Shown here: positions 12,901 to 23,481 of the stretch, one piece after another
How positions within the stretch are numbered: the stretch's first letter is position 1
Layout of the letters: the number at the start of each line of letters is the position of its first letter
Origin: Anodontia alba
Lineage: Eukaryota; Mollusca; Bivalvia; Lucinida; Lucinidae
DNA length: 64,000 bases
Direction of reading: 5' to 3'
Assembly: GCA_964016985.1 (NCBI GenBank)
Contig: OZ024830.1
Coordinates: 63,256,550-63,320,549, forward strand
Notes under the pieces: generated by a model
Told to the model about the DNA's origin: nothing
Database searches by the model: none
What the model saw: only the letters and a program-made list of their open reading frames with translations
Translations under genes and position numbers: made by a program

Positions 12901-13802
12901 TTTGAAATTCTCAACATTTTATCCCATACAAATCCATAGGAAAGCAAACCTGACCTAGCTGTAAAAAGGTCAAATGTCAATGTACGACCATTATTTTAGC
13001 TCTTTTGGTAGACCTCCCGTCCCTGATAATTTATACAAAGATTCAGTCATAAGCCATCCTCGGTTCTGGAGAAGAAGATTTTTAAATGTTTTTACCATAT
13101 ATGGGCATGGCGGCCATCATGGTCAATTGACGGCAACCATTTTAGCAACCTTTCATTCCCCTGCCCCAGGGAGGCTCCAAATGAAATTTGAGCAACATTG
13201 TCCTAGAGGCTCCAGAGGAGAAATCATTTGAAATTCTGAACATTTTTCCCATACAAATGCATAAGGAAGCAAACTTGACCTTACTGTAAAAAGGTCAAAT
13301 GTCAATGTACGACCAATATTTTAGCAACTTTGGTAGACCTCCCGTTCCCAATGATATATGCAAAGATTCAGCCAAAAGGCATCCTCAGTTTTGGAGAAGA
13401 TTTTTAAATGTTTTTTCCCATACAAATGCATAGGAAGCAAACTTGACCTTGCCGTAAAGTCAAATAACAATGTACGACCATTATTTTAGCAACTTTGGCA
13501 GACCCCCCACCCCCCCCCCCCACCCTCCCCAATGATTCAGCCCCAAGGCATCCTCGGTTCTGGAGAAAGAGATTTTCAAAGGTTTTACCATGTATGGGCA
13601 TGGCGGCCATCTTGGTCAACTGACTGCGACCATTTTAGCAATCTTTCGTTCCCCCAACCTAAGGAGGCTCCATATGAAATTTGAGCAAAATTGGCTCAGG
13701 GCCTACAGAGGAGAAGTCGTTTGAAAATGTTAATGGACGGCAGGCTGGACGGACGAAAAGTGATCACTATAGCTCATCCTGAGCACAGCTCAGGTGAGCT
13801 AA
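9994..13802 (+). mobile_element. Pearl/HINE-like element, family B copy 2 (B2), interrupted by A
   Basis: The head (9994 onward) and body from 12172 match B1: 'aacagcacagtggcagg' at about 10270 is followed in B1 directly by the sequence that here resumes at 12172. The 3' end has a short ACGG-type run at about 13735-13756, then 'agctcatcctgagc' and 'gctcaggtgagct' to 13800. No protein. The body between 12250 and 13730 is five or so B units of about 300 bp, one with a C-rich expansion at 13503-13522. Confidence 0.8.
10306..12171 (+). mobile_element. Pearl/HINE-like element, family A, 145 bp core units
   Basis: The head ACAAGAGGCCCACGGGCC and subterminal GCTCACCTGAG are followed by about ten units of 145 bp ('cttcctagcaagtttggagt', 'cctttcggttcaggagaaga', 'aaaatagattttcaagatgg', 'cggccatcttggatttccga'). 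Then come a GACGACGG microsatellite (12061-12118) and a 3' hairpin TGAGCacttcGTGCTCA, ending GGTGAGCTAA. The serial 85-codon reading frames spaced 145 bp apart arise because the unit is open in one frame; as 145 is not a multiple of 3, each repeat shifts frame, so they are not one protein. Inserted in B2. Confidence 0.9.
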
Positions 13803-13817
13803 AAATAAAAAAGATAA

Positions 13818-15172
13818 ACAAGATGCCCACGGGCCAGGATTTACTCACCTGAGTAAAACAGCCATTGCACATCTGAAGATGCCATGCAACATTCTTCCAG
13901 TATTGCTACAGCAACTAGGGACGAAATTTGAAAGTGCCGTAAAAAGTCAAAGGTCATCCTAGGATCATCATTTGAACAAACTTAGTAGACCTTGCATCCC
14001 TGATGCTATATACCTAGATTCAGCTTCTAAGCTTTCTTGATACTGGAGAAGAAGATTTTTAACTGTTTTTACCATATATGGGCATGGCAGCCATCTTGTA
14101 AATGATATAGAGCCGTTTGAACAAACTGAACTAATTCAACAGAAGGCTCAAGGTGAAATCTAGTTAAAATTGGCCAAGTGTTTCGAGACGACCTTTAAAG
14201 ATTATGAGAATTTAAACATGTATATAGCCAAGGGACAAGGGCATATAACCTTGGGGACAAAAGTTTGATTGTAACTAAAAGGTTTGATACTTTGATCATA
14301 TACTGTAAGTTTCAGCCAATAGTCTTTAATATATTTTGAGAAACTTAATTTTCAATATTTTCCCCATACAAATACATAGGGACCCAAATCTGACCTTGCC
14401 ATAAAAAGGTCAAATGTCATCATTTGAACAAACGGTACACCTTGAGTTCCTATTGCTATATTACAAGATTCAGCCTAGAAGCTTCTTGGTTCTGGAGAAG
14501 AAGATTTTTAAGTGTTTCTATTTTTACCATATATGGGCATGGCAACCATCTTGTTTAATGATGCAGAACCATTTGAGTTAATTGATAATACCTCTTCATC
14601 AGAAGGCCTAATGTGAAATCTGGTGAAAACTGGTCAAGCTGTTTCAGAGAAGACATTTAAAGGTTACGAGATTTTATAAATGTATATCGCCAAGGGACCT
14701 CGGAGGACAAAATTTTGATTGTAACTAAAAGGGTTTGCTACTTTGATCATACAGTGCAAGTTTCAGCTACAAGTCTTTAATGCATCTTTAGAAACTGACA
14801 TTTCAATACTTTTCCCATATAAAAATGCGTAGGGACGTAAAATTGACCATGCTGTAAAAAGGTCAAAGGTCAACCTACGGTCATCAATTGAACAAACTTG
14901 GTAGCCCTTGAGTTTCCGATCTAAATTACAAGATTCAGCCTCAAAACTTCCTTGGTTCTGGAGAAGAAGATTTTTGAGTGTTTTTACTATATGGGCATGG
15001 TGGCCATCTTACTTAACAAGCTGTGACCATTTGTACAAATTTTCAATCCCCACATGAAAATTGGCCCAGGGGTTTCAGAGGAGAAGTCTTTCAAAGGTGT
15101 GAACGGACGATGGACAGTGAGTGATCACTTATCACAATAGCTCATCCTGAGCCTTTGGCTCAGTTAAGCTAA
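13818..15172 (+). mobile_element. Pearl/HINE-like element, family B-related (M)
   Basis: The head is ACAAGATGCCCACGGGCC with 'ctcacctgag' (GCCC/GGGC hairpin). The core units resemble B ('accatatatgggcatggc', 'aaaaaggtcaaaggtca') but alternate with another segment ('aagtttcagc', 'ttgattgtaactaaaaggt'). The 3' end reads 'agctcatcctgagcctttgg' and stops at 'agctaa'; the last arm has decayed to CAGTTAAGC. No protein. Confidence 0.75.
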
Positions 15173-15573
15173 AAAGGTGAAGGTGATATAAAGGTGAAAG
15201 GTTAAGTTGTTATAAGTCTGATGAAGACAAAATGCTAAGGTAAAAGGTTAAACACGATGCTTCCAGTCTATGGTATGGAGAAGGTTAGAATGCTGACTGC
15301 CAGTCTGAAAGATTCAAAGTCTGGTATCATTGCTATTCTTGGTGGCAATCTAAACCAGCTAAAGTCACTTTCGTACAATTTACTGATTGACCCACTGACT
15401 TGAGTCCAACCTCTTGTCTTGATTTCCTTCGTTGACCTTTAAGAAAAACCTAACTGGTGACTTTTTTTTTTTTGCATCCTTTTCAAAAGGATGAGAGAAC
15501 TCAGTCACTGTGCTTAAACTCAAAGCCTACAGGCTATTTCAACTAGAAAGGTTGGCCTATCATTTGAAATAAA
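15173..15573. other. Unassigned stretch
   Basis: No gene seen. A poly-T run at about 15462-15472 is followed by 'ccttttcaaaagg', a short palindrome. Confidence 0.5.
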
Positions 15574-16330
15574 AACAGGAGGACCATGTTGGTCCTTAAT
15601 ACTCACTTGTGGTGAAAAGCAGGTCAAGTTTAAGGAAGATCCAATTAAACCTGATAGAGCTATGCAGCAAACAAGGTTAATTATACATGTCTTTAGCAAT
15701 CAAATGATATAACTCTATTAAGATTGTGTAGGTTTCCAAATTTTTTCAAATTTATCTAAGGCTTCATCCATTCCAACTTATCTGCAAGTTTCGGGATGAG
15801 CCAATCAAAACTGAAAGACTTATGCTGATGATAAAGTCAAACAAAGGCTTTTTCAACAATCAAGGGGATGTAACTCAAAGACAAATGATCCAATCTGGCC
15901 AGGTTACAAAATCGTTTGATTTCATCTGTGTCCAGCTTGTCTGCAAATTTCAGGGAGATCCGATCAAAACTGAACAAGTTATGCTGATGACAAGTCATGG
16001 AGAGGCTTTTTCAGCAATTAGGAGGAGTAACTCTAAGATTCCTAGCCAATCTGGCCAGTTTTTTAACTCATTCGAGATTTCATCCATGTCCATCTTATTT
16101 GCAAGTTACAGATAGATTCAATCAAAACTGAATGAGTTATGCTAATGACAATGTCTAACAGAGGCGTTTCAGCAATCAAAGGTATGTAACTCTAAGATTA
16201 ATGATCTGATCTGGCCAGGTTTCAAATTCATCAGAGATTTTTATCCATGTTCACCTTATCTGCAAGTTTCAGGAAGACCCTATCCAAACTTCATGAGTAA
16301 TTCTGATGACAAAGGCATAACAGAGGCTTT

Positions 16331-19300
16331 TTAGCTCACCTGAGCCGAAGGCTCAAGGTGAGGTATTGTGATCACTCACCGTCCGTCGTCGTCGTCTGTA
16401 TGTCCGTCCGTCCACAATCTTTAAACGACATCTCCTCCTAAACCACTGATTGGAATTTGACCAAACTTCCCAGGAATGATCCTTGGTTGGTCCTCTTTCA
16501 AAGTTGTTCAAATGGTTCCGGTCCGTTGCATATCTAGGTCACAGGAGCTAAAAATAGATTTTTTAACTAAAAACTTCAAAAATCTTCTTGTCAGAAACCA
16601 CTGGACCTATTTCCATGTAATTTTGCAGAAATGTTCCTTTGGTGACCCTCTACCAAGATTGTTCAAGCCGTTTGGATTCATCAAAAAACATGGCCGCCAG
16701 GACGCGGGGCTTATTTTCCCTATATATCAATATAGAAAACTTTAAAAATCTTCTTGTCAGAATCCAATGGACCGATTTCAATATAATTTTGCAGAAATGT
16801 TCCTTTGGTGATCCTCTACCAAGATTGTTCAAGTTATTTGGATTCGTCAAAAAACATGGCCGCCAGGGGGCGGGGCTTATTTTCCCTATATATCTATATA
16901 GAAAACTTTAAAAATCTTCTTGTCAGAAACCACTGGACCGATTTCAGTATAATTTTGCAGAAATGTTTCTTTGATGATCTTCTACCAAGATTGTTCAAGC
17001 CATTTGGATTTGTCAAAAAACATGGCCGCCAGGGGGCGGGGCTTATTTTCTCTATATATCTATATAGAAAACTTTAAAAATCTTCTTGTCAGAAACCACT
17101 GGACCGATTTCAATATAATTTTGCAGAAATGTTCCTTTTGTGATCCTCTACCAAGATTGTTCAAGCCATTTAGATTCGTCAAATAACATGGCCACCAGGG
17201 GGCGGGGCTTTTTTTCCCTATGTATCTATATAGAAAACTTTAAAAATCTTCTTGTCAGAAACCAATGGACCGATTTCAATATAATTTTGCAGAAATGTTC
17301 CTTTGGTAATCCTCTACCAAGATTGTTAAAGCCATTTGGATTTGTCAAATAACATGGCCGCCAGGGGGCGGGGCTTATTTTCCCTATATATCTATATAGA
17401 AAACTTTAAAAATCTTCTTGTCAGAAACCACTCGACTGATTACAATATAATTTTGCCGAAATGTTCCTTTGATGATCCTCTACCAAGATTGTTCAAGCCA
17501 TTTGGATTCGTCAAAAAACATGGCCGCCAGGGGGTGGGGCTTATTTCTCCTATATACATGTATCTATATAGAAAACTTTAAAAATCTTCTTGTCAGAAAC
17601 CAATGGACCGATTTCAATATAATTTTGCAGAAATGTTTCTTTGGTGATCCTCTACCAAGATTGTTCAAGCCATTTGGATTCGTCAAAAAACATGGCCGCC
17701 ATGGCGGCGGGGCTTATTTTCCCTATGTATCTAAATAGAAAACTTTAAAAATCTTCTTGTCAGAAACCACTGGACCGATTTCATTATAACTTGACAGAAA
17801 TGTTTCCTTGTTGACCCTCTACCAAGATCGTTTAAGTTATCATGATTCATCAAAAAACATGGCCGCCAAGGGGTGGGGCTTATTTTTCCCTATATATATC
17901 TATATAGAAAAGTTTAAAAATTTTCTTGTCAGAAACCAATGGATCAATTTCAATATAACTTAGCAGGAATGTTTCTTTGGTGACCCTCTACCAAGATTGT
18001 TCAAGCCGGCATGATTCGTCAAGAAACATGGCCGCTAGGGGGCGGGGCATATTTTCCCTATATATCTATATAGAAAACTTTAAAAATCTTCTCGTAAGAA
18101 ACCGTTGGGTCGAGTTCATTGTAACTTGGCAGGAATGTTGCTTTGGTGACCCTGTACCAATCATGATACATCAAAAAACATGGCTGTCAGGGGGCGGGGC
18201 TTATTTTCCGTATATATCTGTATAGAATTTTTTTTTTAAAATTCTTCTTTTCAGAAACCACCTGACCGATTTCAATATTACTTGGCAGGAATGTTGCTTT
18301 GGTGACCCTGTGCCAAGATTGTTCAAGCAATCATGATTCGGCAAAAAACATGGCTGCTAGGGGTGGGGCTTATTTTCCCTATATATCTAAATAGAAAAAT
18401 TTAGAAATCTTCTTGTCAGAAACCACTGAACCGATTTCAGTATAACTTGCAGGAATGTTTCTTTGGTGGCACTCTACCAAGTTTATTCAAGCTGTCATGA
18501 TTCGTCAAACAAGAGGGCCATGATGGCCCTGTAACGCTCACCTGAGCAACATAGCACTTTGAGAGCCTGATCTAGAACTGATCAAGGCAAACATTCTGAT
18601 CAAAGTTCAAAATGATTATAACAAAGTTTTCTGCTGATTTCGCTTGGTGACCTAGTTTTTGATACCAAGTGACCCAGTTTCGAACTTGACCTAGAACTCA
18701 TCAAGACAAACATTTTGTGCAAGATTCATGATAATTGCTTGAAAAATGTGACCGCTAGAGTGATAAGATTTTACGCTGATTTGGCCAGGTGACCTAGTTT
18801 TTGACCCCAGGTGTTCCAGTTTCGAACTTGACCTAGAAATCATCAAGACAAACATTTTGAGCCAGATTCATGATGATTGTTTCAAAAATGTGACCGCTAG
18901 AGTGTTAACAAGGTTTTCTGCTGATTTGGCCCGGTGACCTAGTTTTTGACCCCAAGTGACCCAGTTTCAAACATATCCTAGAACTCACCAAGACAAACAT
19001 TTTGAGCAAGATTCATGATAATTGCTTCAAAAATGTGACCGCTAGAGTGTTAACAAGGTTTTCTGCCGGTTTGGCCTGGTGACCTAGTTTTTGACACCAC
19101 TTGACCCAGTTTTGAACCTGACATAGAAATCATCAAGACAAACATTTTGAGCAAGATTCATGATTATTGCTTCAAAAATGTGACCGCTAGAGTGTTAACA
19201 AGGTTTTCTGCTGATTTAGCCCGGTGACCTAGTTTTTGACTCCAAGTGACCCAGTTTCGAACTCAACCTATAAATCATCAAGACAAACATTTTGAGCAAG

Positions 19301-20606
19301 ATTCATGATGATTACTTCAAAAATGTGACCGCTAGAGTGTTAACAAGGTTTTCTGCTGATCTGGCCAGGTGACCTAGTTTTTGACCCCAAGTGACCCAGT
19401 TTCGAACTTGACCTAGAAATCAACAAGACAAACATATTGAGCAAGATTCATGATGATTGCTTCAAAAATGTGACCGCTAGAGTGTTAACAAGGTTTTCTG
19501 CTGATCTGGCCAGGTGACCTAGTTTTTGACCCCAGGTGACCCAGTTTCGAACTTGACCTAGAATTCATCAAGACAAACATAATGAGCAAGGTTCATGATA
19601 ATTGCTTCAAAAATGTGACCGCTAGAGTGTTAACACGATTTTCTGCTGATCTGGCCCGGTGACCTAGTTTTTGACCCCAAGTGACCCAGTTTCGAACTTG
19701 ACCTAGAAATCATCAAGACAAATATATTGAGCAAGATTCATGATGATTGCTTCAAAAACGTGACTGCTAGAGTGTTAACAAGGTATTCTGCTGATCTGGC
19801 CAGGTGACCTAGTTTTTGACCCCAGGTGACCCAGTTTCGAACTTGACCTAGAAATCATCAAGACAAATATATTGAGCAAGATTCATGATGATTGCTTCAA
19901 AAATGTGACCGCTAGAGTGTTAACAAGGTTTTCTGCTGATCTGGCCCGGTGACCTAGTTTTTGACCCCAGGTGACCCAGTTTCGAACTTGATCTAGATTT
20001 AATAGAGGCAAACATTTTGAGCAAGTTTCATCAAGATTGGGTCAAAACTATGACCTGTAGAGTGTTAACAAGTTTTTCCTTTGATTTGACCTGGTGACCT
20101 AGTTTTTGACCCCAAGTAACCCAGTATCGAACTTGACCTAGATTTCATAAAGGCAAACATTCTGAGCAAGTTTCATCAAGATTGGGTCAAAACTGTGACC
20201 TCTAGAGTGTTAACAAACTAATTGTTGACGACGAACGACGGACGACGGACATAGGGTGATGACAATAGCTCACCCTGAGCTTTTGCTCAGGTGAGCTAAA
20301 AATATGGCCGTTAGGGGGTGGGGCTTATTTTCCCTATATAGCTATATAAAACACTTCAAAAATCTTTTTGTCAGAAACCACTGGACCAATTTCAATATAA
20401 CTTGGCAGAATTGTTCCTTTGGTGACCTTCTTTCAAGATTCAGTTCCAGCAGTCATGATGCATGAAAAAAACATAGCCGCTCGGGAGTAGGGCTATAAAA
20501 TTTATACAAAATTCTTAGAGCAGTGAACTTGGCTGAAACTTCAACAGTAAGTTTGCAAAGCTGTTTGCTCAGGTGAGCGATATAGGACCATCATGGTCCT
20601 CTTGTT
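16331..20606 (-). mobile_element. Pearl/HINE-like element, family D (minus), 166 bp units
   Basis: Read on the minus strand, the head is AACAAGAGGACCATGATGGT ending at about 20606, and the 3' terminus is at 16331 with hairpin TGAGCCttcgGGCTCA and the CGG-type microsatellite at 16380-16412. The plus-strand core shows some twelve 166 bp units: 'aaaatcttcttgtcagaaac', 'ttgcagaaatgttcctttgg', 'acatggccgccagggggcgg', 'ccctatatatctatatag'. Flanks '...gaggctttt' and 'aacaatcaagaggagtaact' are the two halves of one E unit. Overlapping 70-90 codon frames are repeat artefacts. C is inserted in it. Confidence 0.85.
18508..20299 (+). mobile_element. Pearl/HINE-like element, family C, 145 bp units
   Basis: The head is ACAAGAGGGCCATGATGGCC with 'cgctcacctgag'. 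About ten units of 145 bp ('gacctagtttttgacccc', 'cgaacttgacctagaaat', 'aatgtgaccgctagagtg') follow, then GACGACGG at about 20226-20250, and the terminal hairpin CTGAGCttttGCTCAG ending GGTGAGCTAA. It interrupts a D unit between 'gattcgtcaa' and 'aaatatggccg'. No target duplication can be told apart from A-run ambiguity. No protein. Confidence 0.9.
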
Positions 20607-22618
20607 TAACAATCAAGAGGAGTAACTCTAAGATTTATGATCCGATGTGGCCAGTTTTTTTTTACCCATTCGAGATTTAATCCATGTCCACCTTTTCTGA
20701 AAGTTTCAGACAGATTTTATCAAAGCAGAATGAGTTATACTGGTGACAAAGTCAAACAGAGGCTTTTTCAGCATTCAAAGGGATGTAACTCTAAGATTAA
20801 TGATCTGATCTGGCCAGGTTTCAAATTCATGCGAGATTTCATCCATGTTCACCTTATTTGCAAGTTTCAGGAAGATCCGGTCCAAGCTTCATGTTATTCT
20901 GATCACAAAGTCTAACAGACATTTTTTTTTTCCATCAATCAAAGGGATGTAACTCTTAAGATAATCCAATTTAGCCAATTTTCAAACTCATCCAAAGTTT
21001 CATTTATGTCCTCATTATCTGCAAGTTTCAGGAAGATCAGATGTAAACAAGTTATGCTGATGACACAGTCAAACAGACTTTTTTTTTTTTTTTTTTTTTT
21101 TGCAATCAAGGGACATAGCTCAAAGATTAATGATCCAGTCTGGCTGGGTTTCGAACTCATGAGAGATTTCATACATATCCACCTAATCTGCAAGTTTCAG
21201 GAAGATCAAATCAAAACGGAGTTATGCTAAAGTCAGTCAAACAGATTTTCCAGCAATCAAAGGGATGTAACTCTAAAATGTTCTGATCTGGCCAGTTCTG
21301 AGTGTCGATTCTACTCATCAATTATGTTAAGTGATAATCAATTACAATGTATAATCAAAAATATGTACATCTAATCCTTTTTGAAGTTTCAGTTCAAATT
21401 TGCAACTTTGATGCAAAATATATGCCATCTCACAAACTATTCATCTTAAGTATGTCAGAAATGTAAATCAATAGTGTTTCTGCAACAAATGGATAAAGTA
21501 CAGCAAGATTTAGAAACTTCAGCGACTTCAAAATTGAATGTTTTGTCTGAGCCTGTTGTGATATGCATATTGGAACTCAAATCATGCATGTAAATGATCT
21601 AGTATGTAGGGGTTTTTTTTTTATAATTTTTATGGAGTACAGTAAAATTATCCTACCTTTTTAGGGTAAAAGCTTCATTTTCTTTTTGTTCAATAGCTTT
21701 CGATTATAATCGATAATCAATCAAAATTTCCTGTCTGATTATTTACGATCATCGATCATAAAAAATCCTGTAATGGAACAACACAATCTGCAAGTTTCAG
21801 GAAGATCCAATTGAAACTAACAAGTTATGCTTATAACAGTCAAACAGAGGCTTTTTCAGCAAACAAGGTGATATAAGTCTAAGACTAATGATCTGATCTG
21901 GCCAGTTTTTGAAGTTGTTTGAAATTTCATCCATATCCACTTTATTTGCTAGTTTCAGGAACATCTGATCAAAACTGAAGGTTATGGTGATGACAAGCAT
22001 CTTCCGATAATTGTAAGTCCATGAGACCTTGTGGTTGCCATAGCAACCAAAGTTTTCGGTGGATTTCCATGAAAAGCTTATGTCATCAGCATGCTATAGA
22101 TGTGCAATGATTGAGATCAGCCTGCAGACAGTAAGATATAACTGGTCAAAGGTGTGAACTGATGATGGACGTACGACAGATGGCCTGCCATCCTATAAGC
22201 TACTGGAACTTTGAAGACACCCCCTATTCATATAATTTCCAGACTGACAAAACATACCTATTTATATAATTTGCATGTAAAAAGAGACCCTATTCAGATA
22301 ATAGAAGATTATTAGTTAACACTAGTTGAACCAAAACAGACAACTTATTTGGGAATTATATGCAAAATATATGTGCATTTTGATTATGTATGTGGCCAAG
22401 TAAGACTAAAAGTATTTTTTCCACCAAAATTGCAAATTAATGGGCTATTTTAGAAATGGGGGCTATTTATATGATTGTGTGATAAAACTGATACCTTATC
22501 ATATAATCTCAGGCATGAAAAGTACACCTATTCCAGTGGCACATCCCTGAACTGTTCTATAAAGGAAGTTATCCCCCACCCCCCACAAGCCCTGGAGCCT
22601 TCTGCCCAGGTGAGCTAA

Positions 22619-23152
22619 AAAGCTCCAGAAATAAGCAAAAAAAAAAAAAACAAAACAAAAAAACTGCCTGGCACTGTTGGCAACTATCTTTTTCAAAAGA
22701 TACATCTTTTTTTTTTTTTTTTTTTTTTTTTTTGAGGACGTTATCTACTGAATAACAGCACTTTCCACAAACAGAATCCTTATATACTACAGAATCTATG
22801 AATGGAGAGCAAAAATCCAGACTTTGGCCTGGATAATACTTTGAGCATGCTCAGGATGATGTGAATCTGTGCATTTTGTGCATGTTCGAAGGCACTTTTT
22901 CACTTGTCGGGGTACATATGATAAACTTTTTATGTACAGTCGGTGCATTTCAAATTGATGAGAGCATGTGCTGAATGTCATTTTCAGTCGTTGGATAGTA
23001 AAACTTATTCTGAGTGATGAAGGTGAAAAGATTCATATATAAAAGATACATATGTGGAAATTTTAAGGAGCATGATGTCCCGTATTTACTAAAGCATGTT
23101 AACTTTTTTGGCGTCAATACCAATCTCAACCCTTTTCAAGGTGGTACTTTAA
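22619..23152. other. Unassigned stretch with homopolymers
   Basis: An A-rich run (22640-22665) and a T run (about 22707-22733) lie in otherwise unremarkable DNA. No gene recognised. Confidence 0.5.
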
Positions 23153-23322
23153 CCCTTGTCATGCTGAATAAATTAAGAAGCCACGCCCACTTCTAATTTT
23201 CAGCCAATAAGGTAACTTGATCCAGATTGTTGACATAAATTCATATACTAAATGGCAAACAGTGCAGATCCATCTACACTGTTTGCAAAAGCAGGGTCTA
23301 TCCGGGTTCAGCAGGACAAGGG
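23153..23322. mobile_element. TTAA-flanked mini-element (piggyBac-type), 170 bp
   Basis: TTAA at 23149-23152 and 23323-23326 bracket ends CCCTTGTCATGCTGAA and TTCAGCAGGACAAGGG. The interior carries a partial palindrome around 'aaacagtgcagatcca/tctacactgttt'. TTAA duplication and CCCT...AGGG ends are hallmarks of piggyBac-mobilised elements. The same family is at 45620-45811. Confidence 0.85.
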
Positions 23323-23481
23323 TTAAGGCAGTGAGTTGGTTACTAGTCAGAAGTATCTGAGGATGGTAAAACAATACAGTGATGTTATTTTCATGAATTC
23401 ACTATAGCAAATGACTGTTCAATTAAAATAATTAAAGATCACAAGGGTCCATTCAATCCAATATCAAGTAAACCTTCAAAT

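Larger units (their letters stand above)
15574..22618 (+). mobile_element. Pearl/HINE-like element, family E copy 2 (E2), host of a double nest
   Basis: The head is AACAGGAGGACCATGTTGGT followed by CC (GGACCA/TGGTCC hairpin). Core units as in E1 occupy 15620-16330 and resume at 20607-22010, so 16331-20606 is inserted. The end is 'gcccaggtgagctaa' at 22604-22618. Relative to E1, about 360 bp of unrelated DNA (roughly 22200-22560, with a repeated 'cctattcatataat'-like phrase) lies just before the 3' end. A block at 21300-21780 also does not match the unit. No protein. Confidence 0.75.

Noticed and set aside
16476..18225. Serial 70-90 codon frames in the 166 bp units of D
   Set aside because: 166 is not a multiple of 3, each frame ends in the next unit, and the element reads on the other strand. 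Artefacts of tandem repetition.
10306..20299. CRISPR-like array because of regular repeats
   Set aside because: Units are contiguous 145-166 bp repeats without unique spacers, in a clearly animal-type genome.
16331..20606. Classical Helitron ending (CTAA after a hairpin) for the pearl-like elements
   Set aside because: CTAA fits CTRR, but the starts are not TC and the subterminal inverted repeats and tandem cores fit Helentron-associated elements better; kept as pearl/HINE-like only.
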